This document shows positions 16,820 through 28,307 of a DNA stretch of 64,000 nt, piece by piece. The DNA lies in assembly GCF_022809095.1 (NCBI RefSeq), contig NZ_JALAZE010000005.1, positions 1 through 64,000 of the forward strand. The letters are read 5' to 3'. The notes under the pieces were generated by a model that worked only from the letters and a program-made list of their open reading frames with translations, was not told the DNA's origin and made no database searches. The position numbers and the translations under genes were made by a program. This DNA is from Bacillus kexueae (GTDB lineage: Bacteria > Bacillota > Bacilli > Bacillales > Aeribacillaceae). How positions within the stretch are numbered: the stretch's first letter is position 1; each line of letters begins with the position of its first letter.

Positions 16820-18310
16820 TTATGATTCGTTCATAGAAGAAAGTTCATATATCTTAGCACGTACAACTGCCTCTCCACCATTTGCAAAGAAACGAATTCC
16901 ATCACTTCCTTGTTTCGGGAAAATGCGGCTTGTAAACACTTCTTCTCCATCATTCACAAACAATTCAACCGAAGACGTATCGACAAAGATATGCAGCTTC
17001 AGACTTTCTCCTTTTACATGACACTTTCGAATCGTTCCATATTCTTTTCCTGGAACTTCAACTCCTGATAAAGTTCGATCAAAGATAAGCTTTTCCTCTT
17101 TCACGTCAAACGAAATCGTCGTTTTCTCTTCGCTGCTAGCACGAATTTCAATTCCGAATTGATCAGCTGCTTTATTCGTGAAATCACAAATTAATTCATA
17201 ACGAGTTCCGTTAAACGATTCGTGAGTACGTTTTTCATTCTTCAAAATGAATTCTGCCTGATGTTCACTTTTACGTAGCTTCTCCAGTTCACGTATCGGT
17301 CGTTGAATCAGCTTCCCATTTTGAATCGACAATTCGCGCGGTAATGTTAAACAGTGAGCCCATCCATCTACATCCGTTGGGTATTCAATTTCTGGAAGCC
17401 CCATCCAACCAACGAGAATTCGGCGCCCTTTTACATCCACCATCGTTTGTGGTGCATAAAAATCAAAGCCGCGATCTAGTTCATGAAATTCATCATGTGA
17501 AAATGTCTTCGTTTCTAAATTAAGTTCATCACCAGTTAGATAGCCTGATTGATATATATTTTGATAGGCATCTTCTATTGACTCTAATCCTTGAGGAGAG
17601 AAAATGAGAACTCCTTTTCCATCTAATTCAAAGTAATCAGGACATTCCCACATGTAGCCAAACTCGTCTAATGTCGTTTTAATTTCGCCTTCAAAAGACC
17701 AGTTAAGCAAATCCTTCGAAGAATATAAAACGACACAGCCAGTCTCATTTTCACGTTGTGCGCCAATGAGCATATAAAATGTATCCTTGTGCTTCCATAC
17801 TTTCGGATCACGAAAATGTTCTGTGTAACCAGTCGGCACATCCTCAATAACTGCTTGTTTTCTTTTCACAATATGCAGCTGGTCATCCATAACGGCTAAA
17901 CATTGATAAGGGTGGCGAATCCATTGTTCATCTCGCGTGTTACCTGTATAAAACAGGTGGAGCTTTCCTTCGTGTTCAATTCCACTACCCGAGTATGCAC
18001 CGTGAGAATCAATCGCATCATTGGGACGAATGGCGATTCCGACATTCTCCCAATGAACGAGGTCCTTTGATTTTGTGTGATACCAATATTTAATTCCATG
18101 AACAGGGCCTAGAGGAAACCATTGATAGAACAAGTGATATTCCCCGTTGTAGTATGAAAATCCGTTTGGGTCATTTAACAGTCCTGTTGGTGGCTGAATG
18201 TGAAATGTTTGACGCCACTTGCTCTTTTTCACTTTTTCTTCTAATGCCACATACATCTCTTCTGATACTTCTTCAATTCGTGTGTATCGCTGTTCTCTCG
18301 TCCATTCCAT
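16820..18310 (-). CDS. sacA: Sucrose-6-phosphate hydrolase (GH32)
   Basis: A 496-residue glycoside hydrolase family 32 enzyme that splits imported sucrose-6-phosphate into glucose-6-phosphate and fructose. Motifs: nucleophile Asp47 in LLNDPNGF, transition-state stabiliser Asp in FRDPKVW, and acid/base Glu in WECPDYF. The C-terminal beta-sandwich ends with FVDTSSVELFVNDGE. No signal peptide, consistent with an intracellular enzyme fed by a PTS. AAGGAG precedes the ATG. It lies between scrA and scrK. Confidence 0.93.
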   Translation of the reverse strand: MEWTREQRYTRIEEVSEEMYVALEEKVKKSKWRQTFHIQPPTGLLNDPNGFSYYNGEYHLFYQWFPLGPVHGIKYWYHTKSKDLVHWENVGIAIRPNDAIDSHGAYSGSGIEHEGKLHLFYTGNTRDEQWIRHPYQCLAVMDDQLHIVKRKQAVIEDVPTGYTEHFRDPKVWKHKDTFYMLIGAQRENETGCVVLYSSKDLLNWSFEGEIKTTLDEFGYMWECPDYFELDGKGVLIFSPQGLESIEDAYQNIYQSGYLTGDELNLETKTFSHDEFHELDRGFDFYAPQTMVDVKGRRILVGWMGLPEIEYPTDVDGWAHCLTLPRELSIQNGKLIQRPIRELEKLRKSEHQAEFILKNEKRTHESFNGTRYELICDFTNKAADQFGIEIRASSEEKTTISFDVKEEKLIFDRTLSGVEVPGKEYGTIRKCHVKGESLKLHIFVDTSSVELFVNDGEEVFTSRIFPKQGSDGIRFFANGGEAVVRAKIYELSSMNES

Positions 18311-18378
18311 AATCTATCAATCTCCTTAAAAAATAGGGGAGAATCTACCTGATTCCCCCTTTTAACGTCATTCATCTA

Positions 18379-19821
18379 TTAAGCTGCTTTTTGAGCTACA
18401 TTTTCTTTTTTCGCTGCACGTTTAGCTAAAATAACCGTTGTGACAAAGGCAACAACGAAAGAAATAAGCATACCGATAATGTACATTGTGACTGAACCAG
18501 CTTTAATGGAAATGATACCAGGTAATCCAGCAGCTCCTAGCGCAATCGCTTTTACTTTAAATAGTGTAATAAATGCTGAAGATACCGCGGCACCTATAAT
18601 TGCACCGATAAATGGATAGCGAAGCTTTAAGTTAACCCCAAACATAGCAGGCTCTGTAATTCCTAGTAAAGCAGAAATACCTGATGCTGAAGCTAAGCCT
18701 TTCATCTTTCCATCACGCGTTAACATAAATACGGCAAGAGTGGCTGCACCTTGTGCCACGTTAGACATCGCCGCAACAGGGAAAATAAATGACCCACCTG
18801 TTTTTACAATGTCTGCTAACAATTGAGTTTCAACCGCAATGAAGCTGTGGTGCATACCTGTAATAACAATCGGAGCATAAACGAGACCGAAAATAGCTCC
18901 ACCAATAAACCCTGTCGTATCATACACCCAAACTAATCCATCTGTTAATAAGTTACCCGCTGAGCGTGTAATTGGTCCTACTGCTGTAAACGTTAAAATA
19001 CCTGTAATAAAGATGGTTAATAACGGTGTCAATAAATTATCTAAAGCTGATGGGATAAATTTACGTAACGTTTGCTCTGTTTTCGATAAAATGTATGCCG
19101 CAACTAATACCGGCAATACTGTCCCTTGATATCCGACCTTTTCGATTTCAAAGCCAAAGATACTCCATACAGGAATTTCTCCATTCGCTAATGCACCACC
19201 GTATCCCCAGCCATTTAATAAGTCCGGGTGAACCATTAACATTCCAAGTGTTGCCCCTAAGTACGGGTTACCCCCAAAGCGTTGTGTAGCTGAGAATCCG
19301 ATTAATATTGGTAGGAAGACGAATGCGGCATTCGCGAACGTATTAATGAGCGCTGCTAAATCAGCCATTTCTGGGTAAGCTTCGACAAGAGATTGCCCTT
19401 CGATGAATAAATCTTGAGCCACTAATAAGTTGTTAATTCCCATTAATAAACCGCCAGCTACAATGGCTGGTACAATTGGAACGAAAATGTCCGAAAGAAG
19501 TTTCACTAAACGTTGTAATGGATTTAAGTTTTTCGCTCCAGCATCTTTTACGTCTTTCGTTGACATTCCTTCGATCCCTGTCAACTTACTCATTTCATTG
19601 AAAACAGTATTTACTGTTCCTGAACCTAAAATAATTTGAAATTGTCCCCCTGTGGAAAACGTGCCTTTGACAATTTCCATATTATCAAGCGCTTCTTGAT
19701 TTACTTTTCCTTCATCATGTAACACTAGACGTAAGCGAGTAGCACAATGGGCCGCAGCAGAAATGTTTTCTTTTCCGCCAATCGCCTCTAAAATATCCTT
19801 CGCAATTTGATCGTATTTCAT
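18379..19821 (-). CDS. sacP: Sucrose-specific PTS permease, IIBC
   Basis: A 480-residue EIIBC protein. The IIB domain (~1-90) has the phospho-accepting Cys in AAHCATRLRLVL; the IIC domain (~105-475) has about ten membrane helices with the GITEPAMFGVNLKLRYP loop of the glucose/sucrose superfamily. No IIA domain is present, so it must borrow a glucose-type EIIA, as SacP does. ATG 19821 follows AAGGAGG; the longer frame would run into the operator DNA (it would encode EPVP from the GGAACCGG repeats). First structural gene of the sucrose operon. Confidence 0.93.
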   Translation of the reverse strand: MKYDQIAKDILEAIGGKENISAAAHCATRLRLVLHDEGKVNQEALDNMEIVKGTFSTGGQFQIILGSGTVNTVFNEMSKLTGIEGMSTKDVKDAGAKNLNPLQRLVKLLSDIFVPIVPAIVAGGLLMGINNLLVAQDLFIEGQSLVEAYPEMADLAALINTFANAAFVFLPILIGFSATQRFGGNPYLGATLGMLMVHPDLLNGWGYGGALANGEIPVWSIFGFEIEKVGYQGTVLPVLVAAYILSKTEQTLRKFIPSALDNLLTPLLTIFITGILTFTAVGPITRSAGNLLTDGLVWVYDTTGFIGGAIFGLVYAPIVITGMHHSFIAVETQLLADIVKTGGSFIFPVAAMSNVAQGAATLAVFMLTRDGKMKGLASASGISALLGITEPAMFGVNLKLRYPFIGAIIGAAVSSAFITLFKVKAIALGAAGLPGIISIKAGSVTMYIIGMLISFVVAFVTTVILAKRAAKKENVAQKAA

Positions 19822-19852
19822 AGCTTCCTCCTTCATATATATGAGACCGAAC

Positions 19853-19919
19853 GGAACCGGTTCCATTTTATTCGATTGAGGAACCGGTTCCAACCACTAA
19901 TGTAAGTGGAACCGGTTTC
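19853..19919. promoter_or_regulatory. Triple operator for the sucrose LacI-type repressor
   Basis: Three palindromes: GGAACCGGTTCC at 19853-19864 and 19880-19891, and GGAACCGGTTTC at 19908-19919. Centres are 27 and 28 bases apart. They occupy the gap between scrR and the IIBC gene and fit LacI/ScrR half-site geometry with a central CG. Confidence 0.85.
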
Positions 19920-19926
19920 ACCGTCA

Positions 19927-20919
19927 TTATAAATGAAATGTCCGAATGCTGTCAACGCTTTCTCGTTCAATTATTTCAAAACTTGAAACGGTAACGAGAG
20001 GCACTTCTTTTTCTTTCACGAGGTTTAATATGTTTTGAGCTGCCATCCTCCCTGCTTCCTGATAGAAAAATTTAGCCGTGGTAAGCCCTGGATGAATGAT
20101 CTCCGTCACATCATACCCCCCAAACCCCGTGATAGAGATATCTTTTGGAACTTTTAATCCTTTTAGTTGAGCGGCACGCAACGCTCCGAGGGCGATATTA
20201 TCCGTAGCACATACGATAATAGTCGGATTAAACTCAGCGAGAAGCTCTGCAGCTTTATTTTGCGCTTCAAATTTATTGAAGCTCGTCTCAAAAAATCGAA
20301 CTTCACATTCTTCCTTTTCTATGGCTGCCTTAAACCCTTGCTTTCGTCTTTTACCAACGGCAATATCTTTCTCTGTCACACCTAAATAAGCGATTTTACG
20401 ATGGCCTTTTTGGAGTACATACTCTCCAATGGCATATGCCGCTTGATAATCATCGTGAAGAATACAATGAACCTCTTTATGTTCTTGCCCGACAAGCAGA
20501 ATGGGAATGTTCACCTTTTCAAAGGCTTGTAAGTGAGCATCCGTTATTTCCGTTGCTAACATAATGATGCCAGCAACCTTTTGGCTCGCAAAATGATAAA
20601 TTTGTTCAATTTCTCGCTCTATCTTTTGACTCGTATTCGAGATAATCATTTGATAGTGATGTTCTTTTAAATACTCATCGATTCCCATCAGCGTATGCGA
20701 CGCCGCATATGAATCTAAGCGAGGGACAATCGTTCCAATGAAGCTTGTTTTTTTCGCCTTTAAGCTTTGGGCAAACGGATTCGGCGTGTACCCCGTTTCA
20801 TTGATCGCTTGTTCAATCTTTTGCTTCGTCGCTTCACTGACAGATCCCCCATTTAAATAGCGAGAAACAGTACTTTTCGCAACGCCTGCAATTTTGGCGA
20901 TATCGGCAATCGTCTTCAT
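19927..20919 (-). CDS. scrR: LacI family sucrose operon repressor
   Basis: A 330-residue LacI/GalR regulator. The helix-turn-helix TIADIAKIAGVAKSTVSRYLNGG (~3-25, quoted in part) and hinge TPNPFAQSLKAKKT (~45-58) precede a sugar-binding core. It lies directly upstream of, and in the same direction as, the sucrose genes, separated by the triple operator. Sucrose- or fructose-phosphate-responsive repression of both the operon and possibly itself is inferred. GAGGTG precedes the ATG. Confidence 0.88.
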   Translation of the reverse strand: MKTIADIAKIAGVAKSTVSRYLNGGSVSEATKQKIEQAINETGYTPNPFAQSLKAKKTSFIGTIVPRLDSYAASHTLMGIDEYLKEHHYQMIISNTSQKIEREIEQIYHFASQKVAGIIMLATEITDAHLQAFEKVNIPILLVGQEHKEVHCILHDDYQAAYAIGEYVLQKGHRKIAYLGVTEKDIAVGKRRKQGFKAAIEKEECEVRFFETSFNKFEAQNKAAELLAEFNPTIIVCATDNIALGALRAAQLKGLKVPKDISITGFGGYDVTEIIHPGLTTAKFFYQEAGRMAAQNILNLVKEKEVPLVTVSSFEIIERESVDSIRTFHL

Positions 20920-21136
20920 GAACCCACCTCAACAATTCAATATAAAATAATCATATCGAATCATGTATAAAAGAACAACGTGAAACGAACGAGTTACTAT
21001 GTGTAGTCTCAAAAGAGCCGCTATCAGAGAAGTTCACTGAAGGACTGCAAGGAGATGAAGAGCTGCAAAAGAAAATCCGGATTCTCCTAAAGACGATGGT
21101 GCTTAGCAGAACATCGTGTACAATGCACCTATGAAA

Positions 21137-21167
21137 ACAAAAAACTGACACGAGAAAAGTGTCAGTT
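21137..21167 (-). terminator. Terminator of the DUF418 gene
   Basis: Nine-base-pair stem AACTGACAC/GTGTCAGTT (21143-21151 with 21159-21167) overlapping the stop codon, followed by T-rich sequence on the minus strand. The 20920-21136 gap otherwise holds decayed, mildly GC-rich sequence with no gene. Confidence 0.85.
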
Positions 21168-22388
21168 CATTTTTTCTACACGTTTTAACGGCTGTACTTC
21201 TCCGTAAGTAACCGTTCGCCATACCCATTCTAATGGACCCATTCGATAGTTGCGTAACCAAAGTTTTGAGAGGACAACTTGTAAAATAAAAATGAGAATG
21301 GAAATCCAGATACCGAGAAATGGATTTACTTTTCCATATAAACCGAAGCCATAGCTATAAAAAAGAGTGGTACAAATAATCGATTGGAAAATATAATTTG
21401 AAAACGCCGTTCTTCCCACTGATGCGAATGGCTTTAACATAAGCTTCCATGCTTGATGGTCAACTAGTAATGCGATTGACATAACATAGACAAGCATAAG
21501 AAACGGTCCACCAACCGTTACAAACGATGGTTCATAAGCTGATAACAAGTTAATTGGGAGTCCAATTATAAGGCTAATGACTAATACTCGTTTCATAAGC
21601 GAGCGATGTTTGCTTCGATTTTGGAAGATTCGTAGCTTATGAAAGGCTGCCCCAAGTAAAAACATACTAAAATACGGTATCATAAATAACAAATACATCA
21701 ATGGGTTAAATGGCCACATACCAGAAGCATCCATATAGTAGAGGCGATCGTGTATACGCTGGGCAAAGACCTCCATCACCGTTCCATTTTGATACATATC
21801 ATAAGCTTGAAGTGCTTCTCTTTCCATCGAAAGGATAAATTCCTCTCCAAACACCTCTTCATTCGAAAACGTCATAGACAATACACCGATTGCTGAAAGG
21901 ATGAGTGAATAAAGCGCAAAAAGCGAAAGGGCCCAAATGATTAAAGTTTTTGGCTTGCAATGACGAAACAATAATAAAATGAAGCCGAGTACCGCATAGT
22001 CCATTAATATATCGCCATCCCAAATAAAAAAAGCATGTATGATACCAAATACCAAAAGCGCTATTAATCTTTTCGTAAAAAGCGGTACAAATGCTAATTC
22101 TTTACGTTGTGCTCGTTCCATCATCATGACCATCCCAAAGCCAAATAAAAAAGAAAACATCGTAATAAATTTCCCTTGCACGAACACATCTAACAACCAT
22201 CGGGTTATATGATCGAGTACATGCCAGCTTTCTTTAATAAAATTGTTATCACTTAAGTACATGATATACATATCTGGGTACGAAAAGTGTGCCATATTGA
22301 CAAGTAAAATCCCGAATATGGCTATCCCACGAATGATATCAATCAGTTCAAGTCGTTCAGTCTCCTTGATGGGTTGCAGTTTTTCCAC
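21162..22388 (-). CDS. DUF418 family membrane protein (YeiB-like)
   Basis: A 408-residue polytopic membrane protein. The N-terminal ELIDIIRGIAIFGILLVNM (~14-32) and the C-terminal GRTAFSNYIFQSIICTTLFY (~330) with GPLEWVWRTVTYG are diagnostic of the DUF418/YeiB family, related to acyltransferase-3 membrane proteins; substrates are unknown. GTG 22388 with AAAGGAG six bases upstream is a better start than the upstream ATG (22430), which would place extra residues inside the ldh terminator. Confidence 0.85.
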   Translation of the reverse strand: MEKLQPIKETERLELIDIIRGIAIFGILLVNMAHFSYPDMYIMYLSDNNFIKESWHVLDHITRWLLDVFVQGKFITMFSFLFGFGMVMMMERAQRKELAFVPLFTKRLIALLVFGIIHAFFIWDGDILMDYAVLGFILLLFRHCKPKTLIIWALSLFALYSLILSAIGVLSMTFSNEEVFGEEFILSMEREALQAYDMYQNGTVMEVFAQRIHDRLYYMDASGMWPFNPLMYLLFMIPYFSMFLLGAAFHKLRIFQNRSKHRSLMKRVLVISLIIGLPINLLSAYEPSFVTVGGPFLMLVYVMSIALLVDHQAWKLMLKPFASVGRTAFSNYIFQSIICTTLFYSYGFGLYGKVNPFLGIWISILIFILQVVLSKLWLRNYRMGPLEWVWRTVTYGEVQPLKRVEKMN

Positions 22389-22433
22389 GGTCGTCTCCTT
22401 TCGAATCAAGTTCGTCAATACTTTAAGCATAAA

Positions 22434-22472
22434 GCAAAAACTGGTTAAACAGAAGACTATTCAACCAGTTTT
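22434..22472 (-). terminator. Terminator of ldh
   Basis: Ten-base-pair stem AAAACTGGTT/AACCAGTTTT (22437-22446 with 22463-22472), T-rich exit on the minus strand, between ldh and the DUF418 gene. Confidence 0.8.
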
Positions 22473-22528
22473 TACTATTATATTGATGATGAGCACACGC
22501 GATAATCTCCATTTCGAATGAGCATGCA

Positions 22529-23512
<984 letters not shown>

Positions 23513-23530
23513 TCAATCACCGGAATAACT

Positions 23531-23548
23531 TTGTGAAATTTTTCACAT
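23531..23548. promoter_or_regulatory. Rex operator upstream of ldh
   Basis: TTGTGAAATTTTTCACAT matches the Rex palindrome TTGTGAAnnnnTTCACAA at all fixed positions except the last. Confidence 0.8.
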
Positions 23549-23710
23549 TCTTATATTACTACATGACTATATCATTTCCTACACGTAAAACAAGAAAATC
23601 ATGTCAATTTTGTTAACACTTATACAACAGATACTTCGGAGATTGTAGAATAGTGTTGAAACTTGATAGATTGCTAGAACGTCAATGTAGGTGAAAGGAG
23701 ATGTAAGACC

Positions 23711-24643
23711 ATGAGAAGAAGTCGCGAGAGAAAAAAGAAGCGTAGAAAACTTCGCATTCTCTTAACGGTTGTTGCCATTCTATTCCTTGTAGGTGCCGGA
23801 TATGCGTTTACCGTTTACCAATCTTTTTCAAGTGCACTCAAAAATATGCATGAGGGGATTGATCGACAATCGGACTTGCGTGATAGTTCGATTTCTTTAA
23901 GTAAAAAAGACCCCTTTTCGATTCTTTTATTAGGAGTCGACGAACGTGAGAATGATAAAGGTCGTTCGGATACAATGATTGTCATGACGATTAACCCTAA
24001 CGAGGAATCCGTTCATATGTTAAGTATTCCACGGGATACGCGAGCGGAAATCGTCGGAAATGGAACGATCGAAAAAATTAACCACGCATATGCACGCGGT
24101 GGTATTGAAATGTCCATGGCTTCTGTTGAAAATCTGTTAGACATTCCGATTGATCATTATATCCAGGTTAATATGGAAGGATTTGTTGATATAGTCGAGG
24201 CGGTCGGTGGAGTCACTGTTGTCAACGATATGGATTTAAACTATCAAGGGTATCATTTCCCAGAAGGAGAACTGAACCTTAATGGGGAAGAAGCACTCGT
24301 TTATTCAAGGATTCGAAAAGGAGACCCACGGGGTGATTTCGGACGTCAATTACGACAAAAACAAGTCATATCTGCCGTTATCGATCAAGGTGCCAGCCTA
24401 TCTTCCCTTTGGAAGTTTGACGGAATCTTTGATGCGCTTGGGGATAATATCAAAACGAGTCTTAGCTTTGAAGAAATGATGGATGTTCAAAAGCATTACC
24501 GTTCGGCTGCCTCAAACATTCATCAACACCAGTTTGAAAAGGGAACGAACCAGACCATTGATCGACTATCCTATTATGTAGTAAACGAAGAAGAATTGGC
24601 AGAGTACCAAACGATGTTGAAGAAACATTTAGAGCTTGATTAA
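23711..24643 (+). CDS. LytR-CpsA-Psr (LCP) cell-wall ligase
   Basis: A 310-residue type II membrane protein: basic cytoplasmic tail (1-15), one membrane helix (~16-36), then an extracellular LCP domain with ILLLGVDERE, GRSDTMIVMTIN, LSIPRDTRAEI and LVYSRIRKGDPRGDFGRQLRQ, which binds the polyprenyl phosphate. LCP enzymes (TagTUV in B. subtilis) transfer wall teichoic acid or other anionic glycans to peptidoglycan. GAAAGGAG precedes the ATG. The module A hairpin of repeat copy 2 follows the stop. Confidence 0.9.
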   Translation: MRRSRERKKKRRKLRILLTVVAILFLVGAGYAFTVYQSFSSALKNMHEGIDRQSDLRDSSISLSKKDPFSILLLGVDERENDKGRSDTMIVMTINPNEESVHMLSIPRDTRAEIVGNGTIEKINHAYARGGIEMSMASVENLLDIPIDHYIQVNMEGFVDIVEAVGGVTVVNDMDLNYQGYHFPEGELNLNGEEALVYSRIRKGDPRGDFGRQLRQKQVISAVIDQGASLSSLWKFDGIFDALGDNIKTSLSFEEMMDVQKHYRSAASNIHQHQFEKGTNQTIDRLSYYVVNEEELAEYQTMLKKHLELD

Positions 24644-24663
24644 GACTTAGCCTTTCACTGGAA

Positions 24664-24941
24664 TAAGAAACATACATGATTTTACACTCACACCCCGGAC
24701 ATGAAAATTTATTCTCCCCGGGGTTTTTTCTTTCTACCATCTACCTATCATGATCGATCATTCAGCTCATAGGTAATTTTTATTTTCACAGAAAAAGCAC
24801 AAGTCCTTAGGCGAAGGGCGCTTTAGGACCTGCGAGGAGGCTTCCGTCGCCACAGCAGGGCCGAAGCGACTTTGATGGCGCTTGGAGCTAGACACCAAAA
24901 AAACTGTAAAGAGAATAAACTTAAACTTTCTGTAACAATAA
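24664..24941 (+). repeat. Composite intergenic repeat, copy 2 (modules A+B)
   Basis: Same layout as 6784-7087, with small internal deletions in module B (the GCGCAAAGC at the start and part of the AT tail are shortened). The CCCCGG/CCGGGG hairpin is here followed by six T. The right end joins the bioF terminator. Confidence 0.9.
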
Positions 24942-24974
24942 ACAAGCCGCCATTCGAGCTTCTTGGCGGCTTGT
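24942..24974 (-). terminator. Terminator of the bio operon
   Basis: Ten-base-pair stem ACAAGCCGCC/GGCGGCTTGT (24942-24951 with 24965-24974), T-rich on the minus-strand exit, 42 bases after the bioF stop. Confidence 0.85.
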
Positions 24975-25015
24975 TATATTGTTTATATTCCCTATTGAAT
25001 GTCCCTTTCAAAGGA

Positions 25016-26185
25016 TTACTTAGGGGTCGTTACTGTCCGCGCTTTTTCAAATGCTTTAACAATCATCTCAATATGTTCCTCTGTAAAACTAGCCATTACC
25101 GTTAATCGAATTCGACTCATTCCTTCAGGTACAGTAGGAGGACGAATAGCTGGTGCAAATACCCCAAACTCTTTTAACTGTTCCGCAAAATGAACAGCTT
25201 CTTTCGCTCCACCAATTAAAACAGGAATAATTGGGGTATCCTCCCCCAACACGTGAAAGTCTAAATTCCGCAACTTCTTTCGCAAACTTTTTTGCAATTG
25301 ATAAAGTCGCCGCCTTCTTTCAGGGTCTTGTTCCATCATTTTGACGGCCCGATTGGCTGCAAAGGCAACTGCCGGTGGCAGACCTGTTTGAAAAATAAAG
25401 GTGCGCGCCTTATTCCGTAAGTAATCAATGAGCTGATGACTCCCCACAACAAATCCACCTTCGGCTCCTATCGCTTTACTTAACGTGCCAATCGTCGCAT
25501 CCACATTCACTCCATAATATTCACACGTCCCTCGTCCACTCTCTCCAAGAACCCCAGTAGCATGTGCGTCATCGACAATTACAAATGCATCGTACTTTTT
25601 CGCTAGTTCCACAATATTAGGTAATGGCGCAATGTTCCCATCCATACTAAAAACGCCATCCGTTACAATAAACCGCCGTTTATAAGATTGAGATTCTTTC
25701 AACTTGCTTTCTAGATCCTTCATATTCACATGTTGATAAATCATTGTTTTTCCCTTACTTAACCGACACCCATCGATGATGCTGGCATGATTCAATTCAT
25801 CACTTAAAATACAATCTTCTTTTCCTACTAAACTAGATATAACGCCAACATTTGCTAAATAGCCGCTCGAGAAAAGTAAGCATGCCTCCTCACCTTTAAA
25901 ACGGGCGATTGATTCTTCTAGCTCAATATGATGATGGGTATTGCCGGTCGTCAGTCTGGAGCCTGTACTGCCGACCCCATATGTTTTGATTGCATCAATC
26001 GCTGCTTGCTTTATTCGCTCATCCGCTGCTAGACTCAAGTAATTATTTGAAGCAGCCATCAGATAATGCCGACCATTAATAGTCACGATTGGAGAGGGAG
26101 ACGATTCCATCGTTTGTAATTGGCGATATTTCCCTTCAGCTTTCAATTGCTCCGTAGCGTCCATCAACCAATCACGGGTATGCAA
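25016..26185 (-). CDS. bioF: 8-amino-7-oxononanoate synthase
   Basis: A 389-residue PLP enzyme that condenses pimeloyl-CoA with alanine in biotin synthesis. Motifs: [40 protein letters not shown] and the PLP lysine Lys237 in [15 protein letters not shown] 26185, nine bases after AAGGAGG, is chosen because [12 protein letters not shown] then lines up with the start of B. subtilis BioF; the upstream ATG (26212) precedes that ribosome site. It overlaps bioA by 14 bases. Confidence 0.92.
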   Translation of the reverse strand: MHTRDWLMDATEQLKAEGKYRQLQTMESSPSPIVTINGRHYLMAASNNYLSLAADERIKQAAIDAIKTYGVGSTGSRLTTGNTHHHIELEESIARFKGEEACLLFSSGYLANVGVISSLVGKEDCILSDELNHASIIDGCRLSKGKTMIYQHVNMKDLESKLKESQSYKRRFIVTDGVFSMDGNIAPLPNIVELAKKYDAFVIVDDAHATGVLGESGRGTCEYYGVNVDATIGTLSKAIGAEGGFVVGSHQLIDYLRNKARTFIFQTGLPPAVAFAANRAVKMMEQDPERRRRLYQLQKSLRKKLRNLDFHVLGEDTPIIPVLIGGAKEAVHFAEQLKEFGVFAPAIRPPTVPEGMSRIRLTVMASFTEEHIEMIVKAFEKARTVTTPK

Positions 26186-27530
26186 TGGCTTGGGCCTCCT
26201 TTGTTGTAACATCTATAATCGCTCTTTTATAAATATCGAGCATTTTTTTTAATTCTTCTTTAGTGCTGACAAGTGGAGGCATAAACACGAGCACATCTCC
26301 CATCGGCCTTGTAAGTAATCCAAGCTCTCTCATTTTTAACGTCGTCTTATAGCCGACGCGTCTATCAAATGGAAACGATTCTTTTGTCTTTTTGTCTCGG
26401 ACAAGTTCGATTCCACACATAAATCCAAGCTGACGAATATCACCTACATGTGGAAGTTCTTTAATTTCTTCTAGTAAAGATTGTACATAGATAGAGTGTT
26501 GCTCGACTTTTTCCACAATATGATCGCGCTCAAATAATCGTAAGTTTTCAAGAGCAACAGCGCAGCCAAGCTGATTGCCCGTATAAGAGTGACCGTGGAA
26601 GAATGTTTTCATTTCGGTGAAATCAGCGTAAAAAGCTTCATAAATTTTCTCTGTTGCAAATGTAACCGCAATTGGCAAGTATCCTCCTGTTATCCCTTTT
26701 CCAGCAGCCATTAAGTCTGGTTCGACACCTTCATGCTCACAAGCAAACATTTTCCCTGTTCGTCCAAAACCAGTCGCTACTTCATCGACAATCATAAGCA
26801 CATTATATTTTGTACAAAGCTCACGAACACCAGATAAATAGCCTTCTGGCATTAAAATCATTCCACCCGCCCCTTGCATCATCGATTCAATTGACAAGGC
26901 CGCGATTTCTTCGTGTTTTTCTTGTAATAGAAGTTCAAGCTCGTTTAAGCATTCATCTCGACAAAGAGCAGCATCCCCCGAATCATGACGGTACACATAT
27001 GGTACAGGGATTTTATAGCTTTCAAACATAAGCGGACCATAAACTTGATGAAATAGCTCGATTGCCCCTACACTCACTGCACCTATCGTGTCACCGTGAT
27101 AGCCGTTTTTTATAGAAATAAACTTTCGTTTTTTTGTTTCGCCAAGGTTTTGCCAATATTGAAAAGCCATTTTCAAAGCAATTTCCATTGCTTCTGCACC
27201 ACTATCCGAATAAAAAACTCTTGTAAGCGAATTAGGTGCAATATGTACAAGTTTTTCAGCCAGCTCCGTTGCCGGCACATTCGTCATCCCAAGCAATGTC
27301 GAATGGGCAATTCGTTCAAGTTGAGCAATAATCGCATCGTTTAGCTCCTGCTTTTGATGCCCGTGAACGTTTAACCACACCGAAGAAAAGGCATCATAAT
27401 ATTCCTTTCCGTAAATATCCGTTACTTTTACCCCTTTTCCACTCTCAATAATAAGCGGATTTTCATCATAATCCTTCATTTGCGTAAACGGTAACCAAAG
27501 GTATTTTTGACTCTTTTCCACTAAATTCAT
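26172..27530 (-). CDS. bioA: Adenosylmethionine/lysine-8-amino-7-oxononanoate aminotransferase
   Basis: A 452-residue class III aminotransferase forming 7,8-diaminopelargonic acid. Motifs: [18 protein letters not shown] near the N-terminus, [16 protein letters not shown] (~110), [29 protein letters not shown] and the PLP lysine in [14 protein letters not shown] (~280). In Bacillus with BioW the amino donor may be lysine rather than SAM. ATG 27530 follows GGAGG and overlaps the bioW stop (ATGA), so the genes are translationally coupled. Confidence 0.94.
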   Translation of the reverse strand: MNLVEKSQKYLWLPFTQMKDYDENPLIIESGKGVKVTDIYGKEYYDAFSSVWLNVHGHQKQELNDAIIAQLERIAHSTLLGMTNVPATELAEKLVHIAPNSLTRVFYSDSGAEAMEIALKMAFQYWQNLGETKKRKFISIKNGYHGDTIGAVSVGAIELFHQVYGPLMFESYKIPVPYVYRHDSGDAALCRDECLNELELLLQEKHEEIAALSIESMMQGAGGMILMPEGYLSGVRELCTKYNVLMIVDEVATGFGRTGKMFACEHEGVEPDLMAAGKGITGGYLPIAVTFATEKIYEAFYADFTEMKTFFHGHSYTGNQLGCAVALENLRLFERDHIVEKVEQHSIYVQSLLEEIKELPHVGDIRQLGFMCGIELVRDKKTKESFPFDRRVGYKTTLKMRELGLLTRPMGDVLVFMPPLVSTKEELKKMLDIYKRAIIDVTTKEAQAIAYP

Positions 27531-28285
27531 CCTAATTCCTCCCATCCAATCCACACCGGTTTTTCTTCTAAATAGCGAAGATATGTTTCATCATAATTTT
27601 CAACGAATAGGAGTCGTCCCCCTCGTTCATCCCCTCGTTTTTTCATATGAGAAATTCGCTCATACCCAAATGTAGAGCTTGCTACATAGCCAGTTACATA
27701 GTCCGGATCATCCGACCAACAGACTTCTGCAACGGTCCATGGATGTGCACAAACTTTCGAAGCGAGAGCGACGGCATCCTTCATCCGCTCCTGTTTTGTT
27801 AACCGATGTCGGCTTAACCATTCTTCATAACTTTGTTCTTTCCAAGAAAAGGCTGATACTCGTACTCCTCGATCAAAATTTTTATCCAATCGCTCTCCTG
27901 TTTTGGCATCAATTATTAGAGCACCGCGAACATGGGAATGTTCTTCTAATAGTTGAAACGCTTTTTCAATAACGAGATCGTTAATTCCACAGGTTGCTAA
28001 ACGTTTTTTTGCTAATAAACGTCCCTTTAAAACAGATGGTACGACATAGTGAATGGGCGATAGCGGTGGAACGAAGCTTAATGGGCTCTCGATTACTTCT
28101 ACCTTCACCTGGAAAAAGTCAGGCATTCCTCTTGAGTGAGCGAAAGCTTTGTCTACGAGCCTATGGATTTGCTTTCTAAGTTCTTCATGAGTAGTGATTA
28201 ATTCACCTCCTGAAATATGCCTCCCCCCTTCTTCATGTGCGCCTCCTTTAGCTGCACGCATTCGAACATTGAAGAGATTGTCCAT
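27527..28285 (-). CDS. bioW: 6-carboxyhexanoate-CoA ligase
   Basis: A 252-residue pimeloyl-CoA synthetase that activates pimelate for biotin synthesis. [24 protein letters not shown] (~5-28, quoted in part), the [14 protein letters not shown] segment and [16 protein letters not shown]-like [16 protein letters not shown] are characteristic of BioW. ATG 28285 aligns with B. subtilis BioW; the ribosome site is modest (AAAGGTG, 12 bases away). First gene of bioWAF. The bioD, bioB and bioI genes that follow in B. subtilis are absent here. Confidence 0.92.
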   Translation of the reverse strand: MDNLFNVRMRAAKGGAHEEGGRHISGGELITTHEELRKQIHRLVDKAFAHSRGMPDFFQVKVEVIESPLSFVPPLSPIHYVVPSVLKGRLLAKKRLATCGINDLVIEKAFQLLEEHSHVRGALIIDAKTGERLDKNFDRGVRVSAFSWKEQSYEEWLSRHRLTKQERMKDAVALASKVCAHPWTVAEVCWSDDPDYVTGYVASSTFGYERISHMKKRGDERGGRLLFVENYDETYLRYLEEKPVWIGWEELG

Positions 28286-28307
28286 CCCCCATTTCACACC
28301 TTTCAAA

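Noticed and set aside
20940-21136. Another copy of repeat family B or D upstream of scrR
   Set aside because: Only short scattered matches; too decayed to assign.
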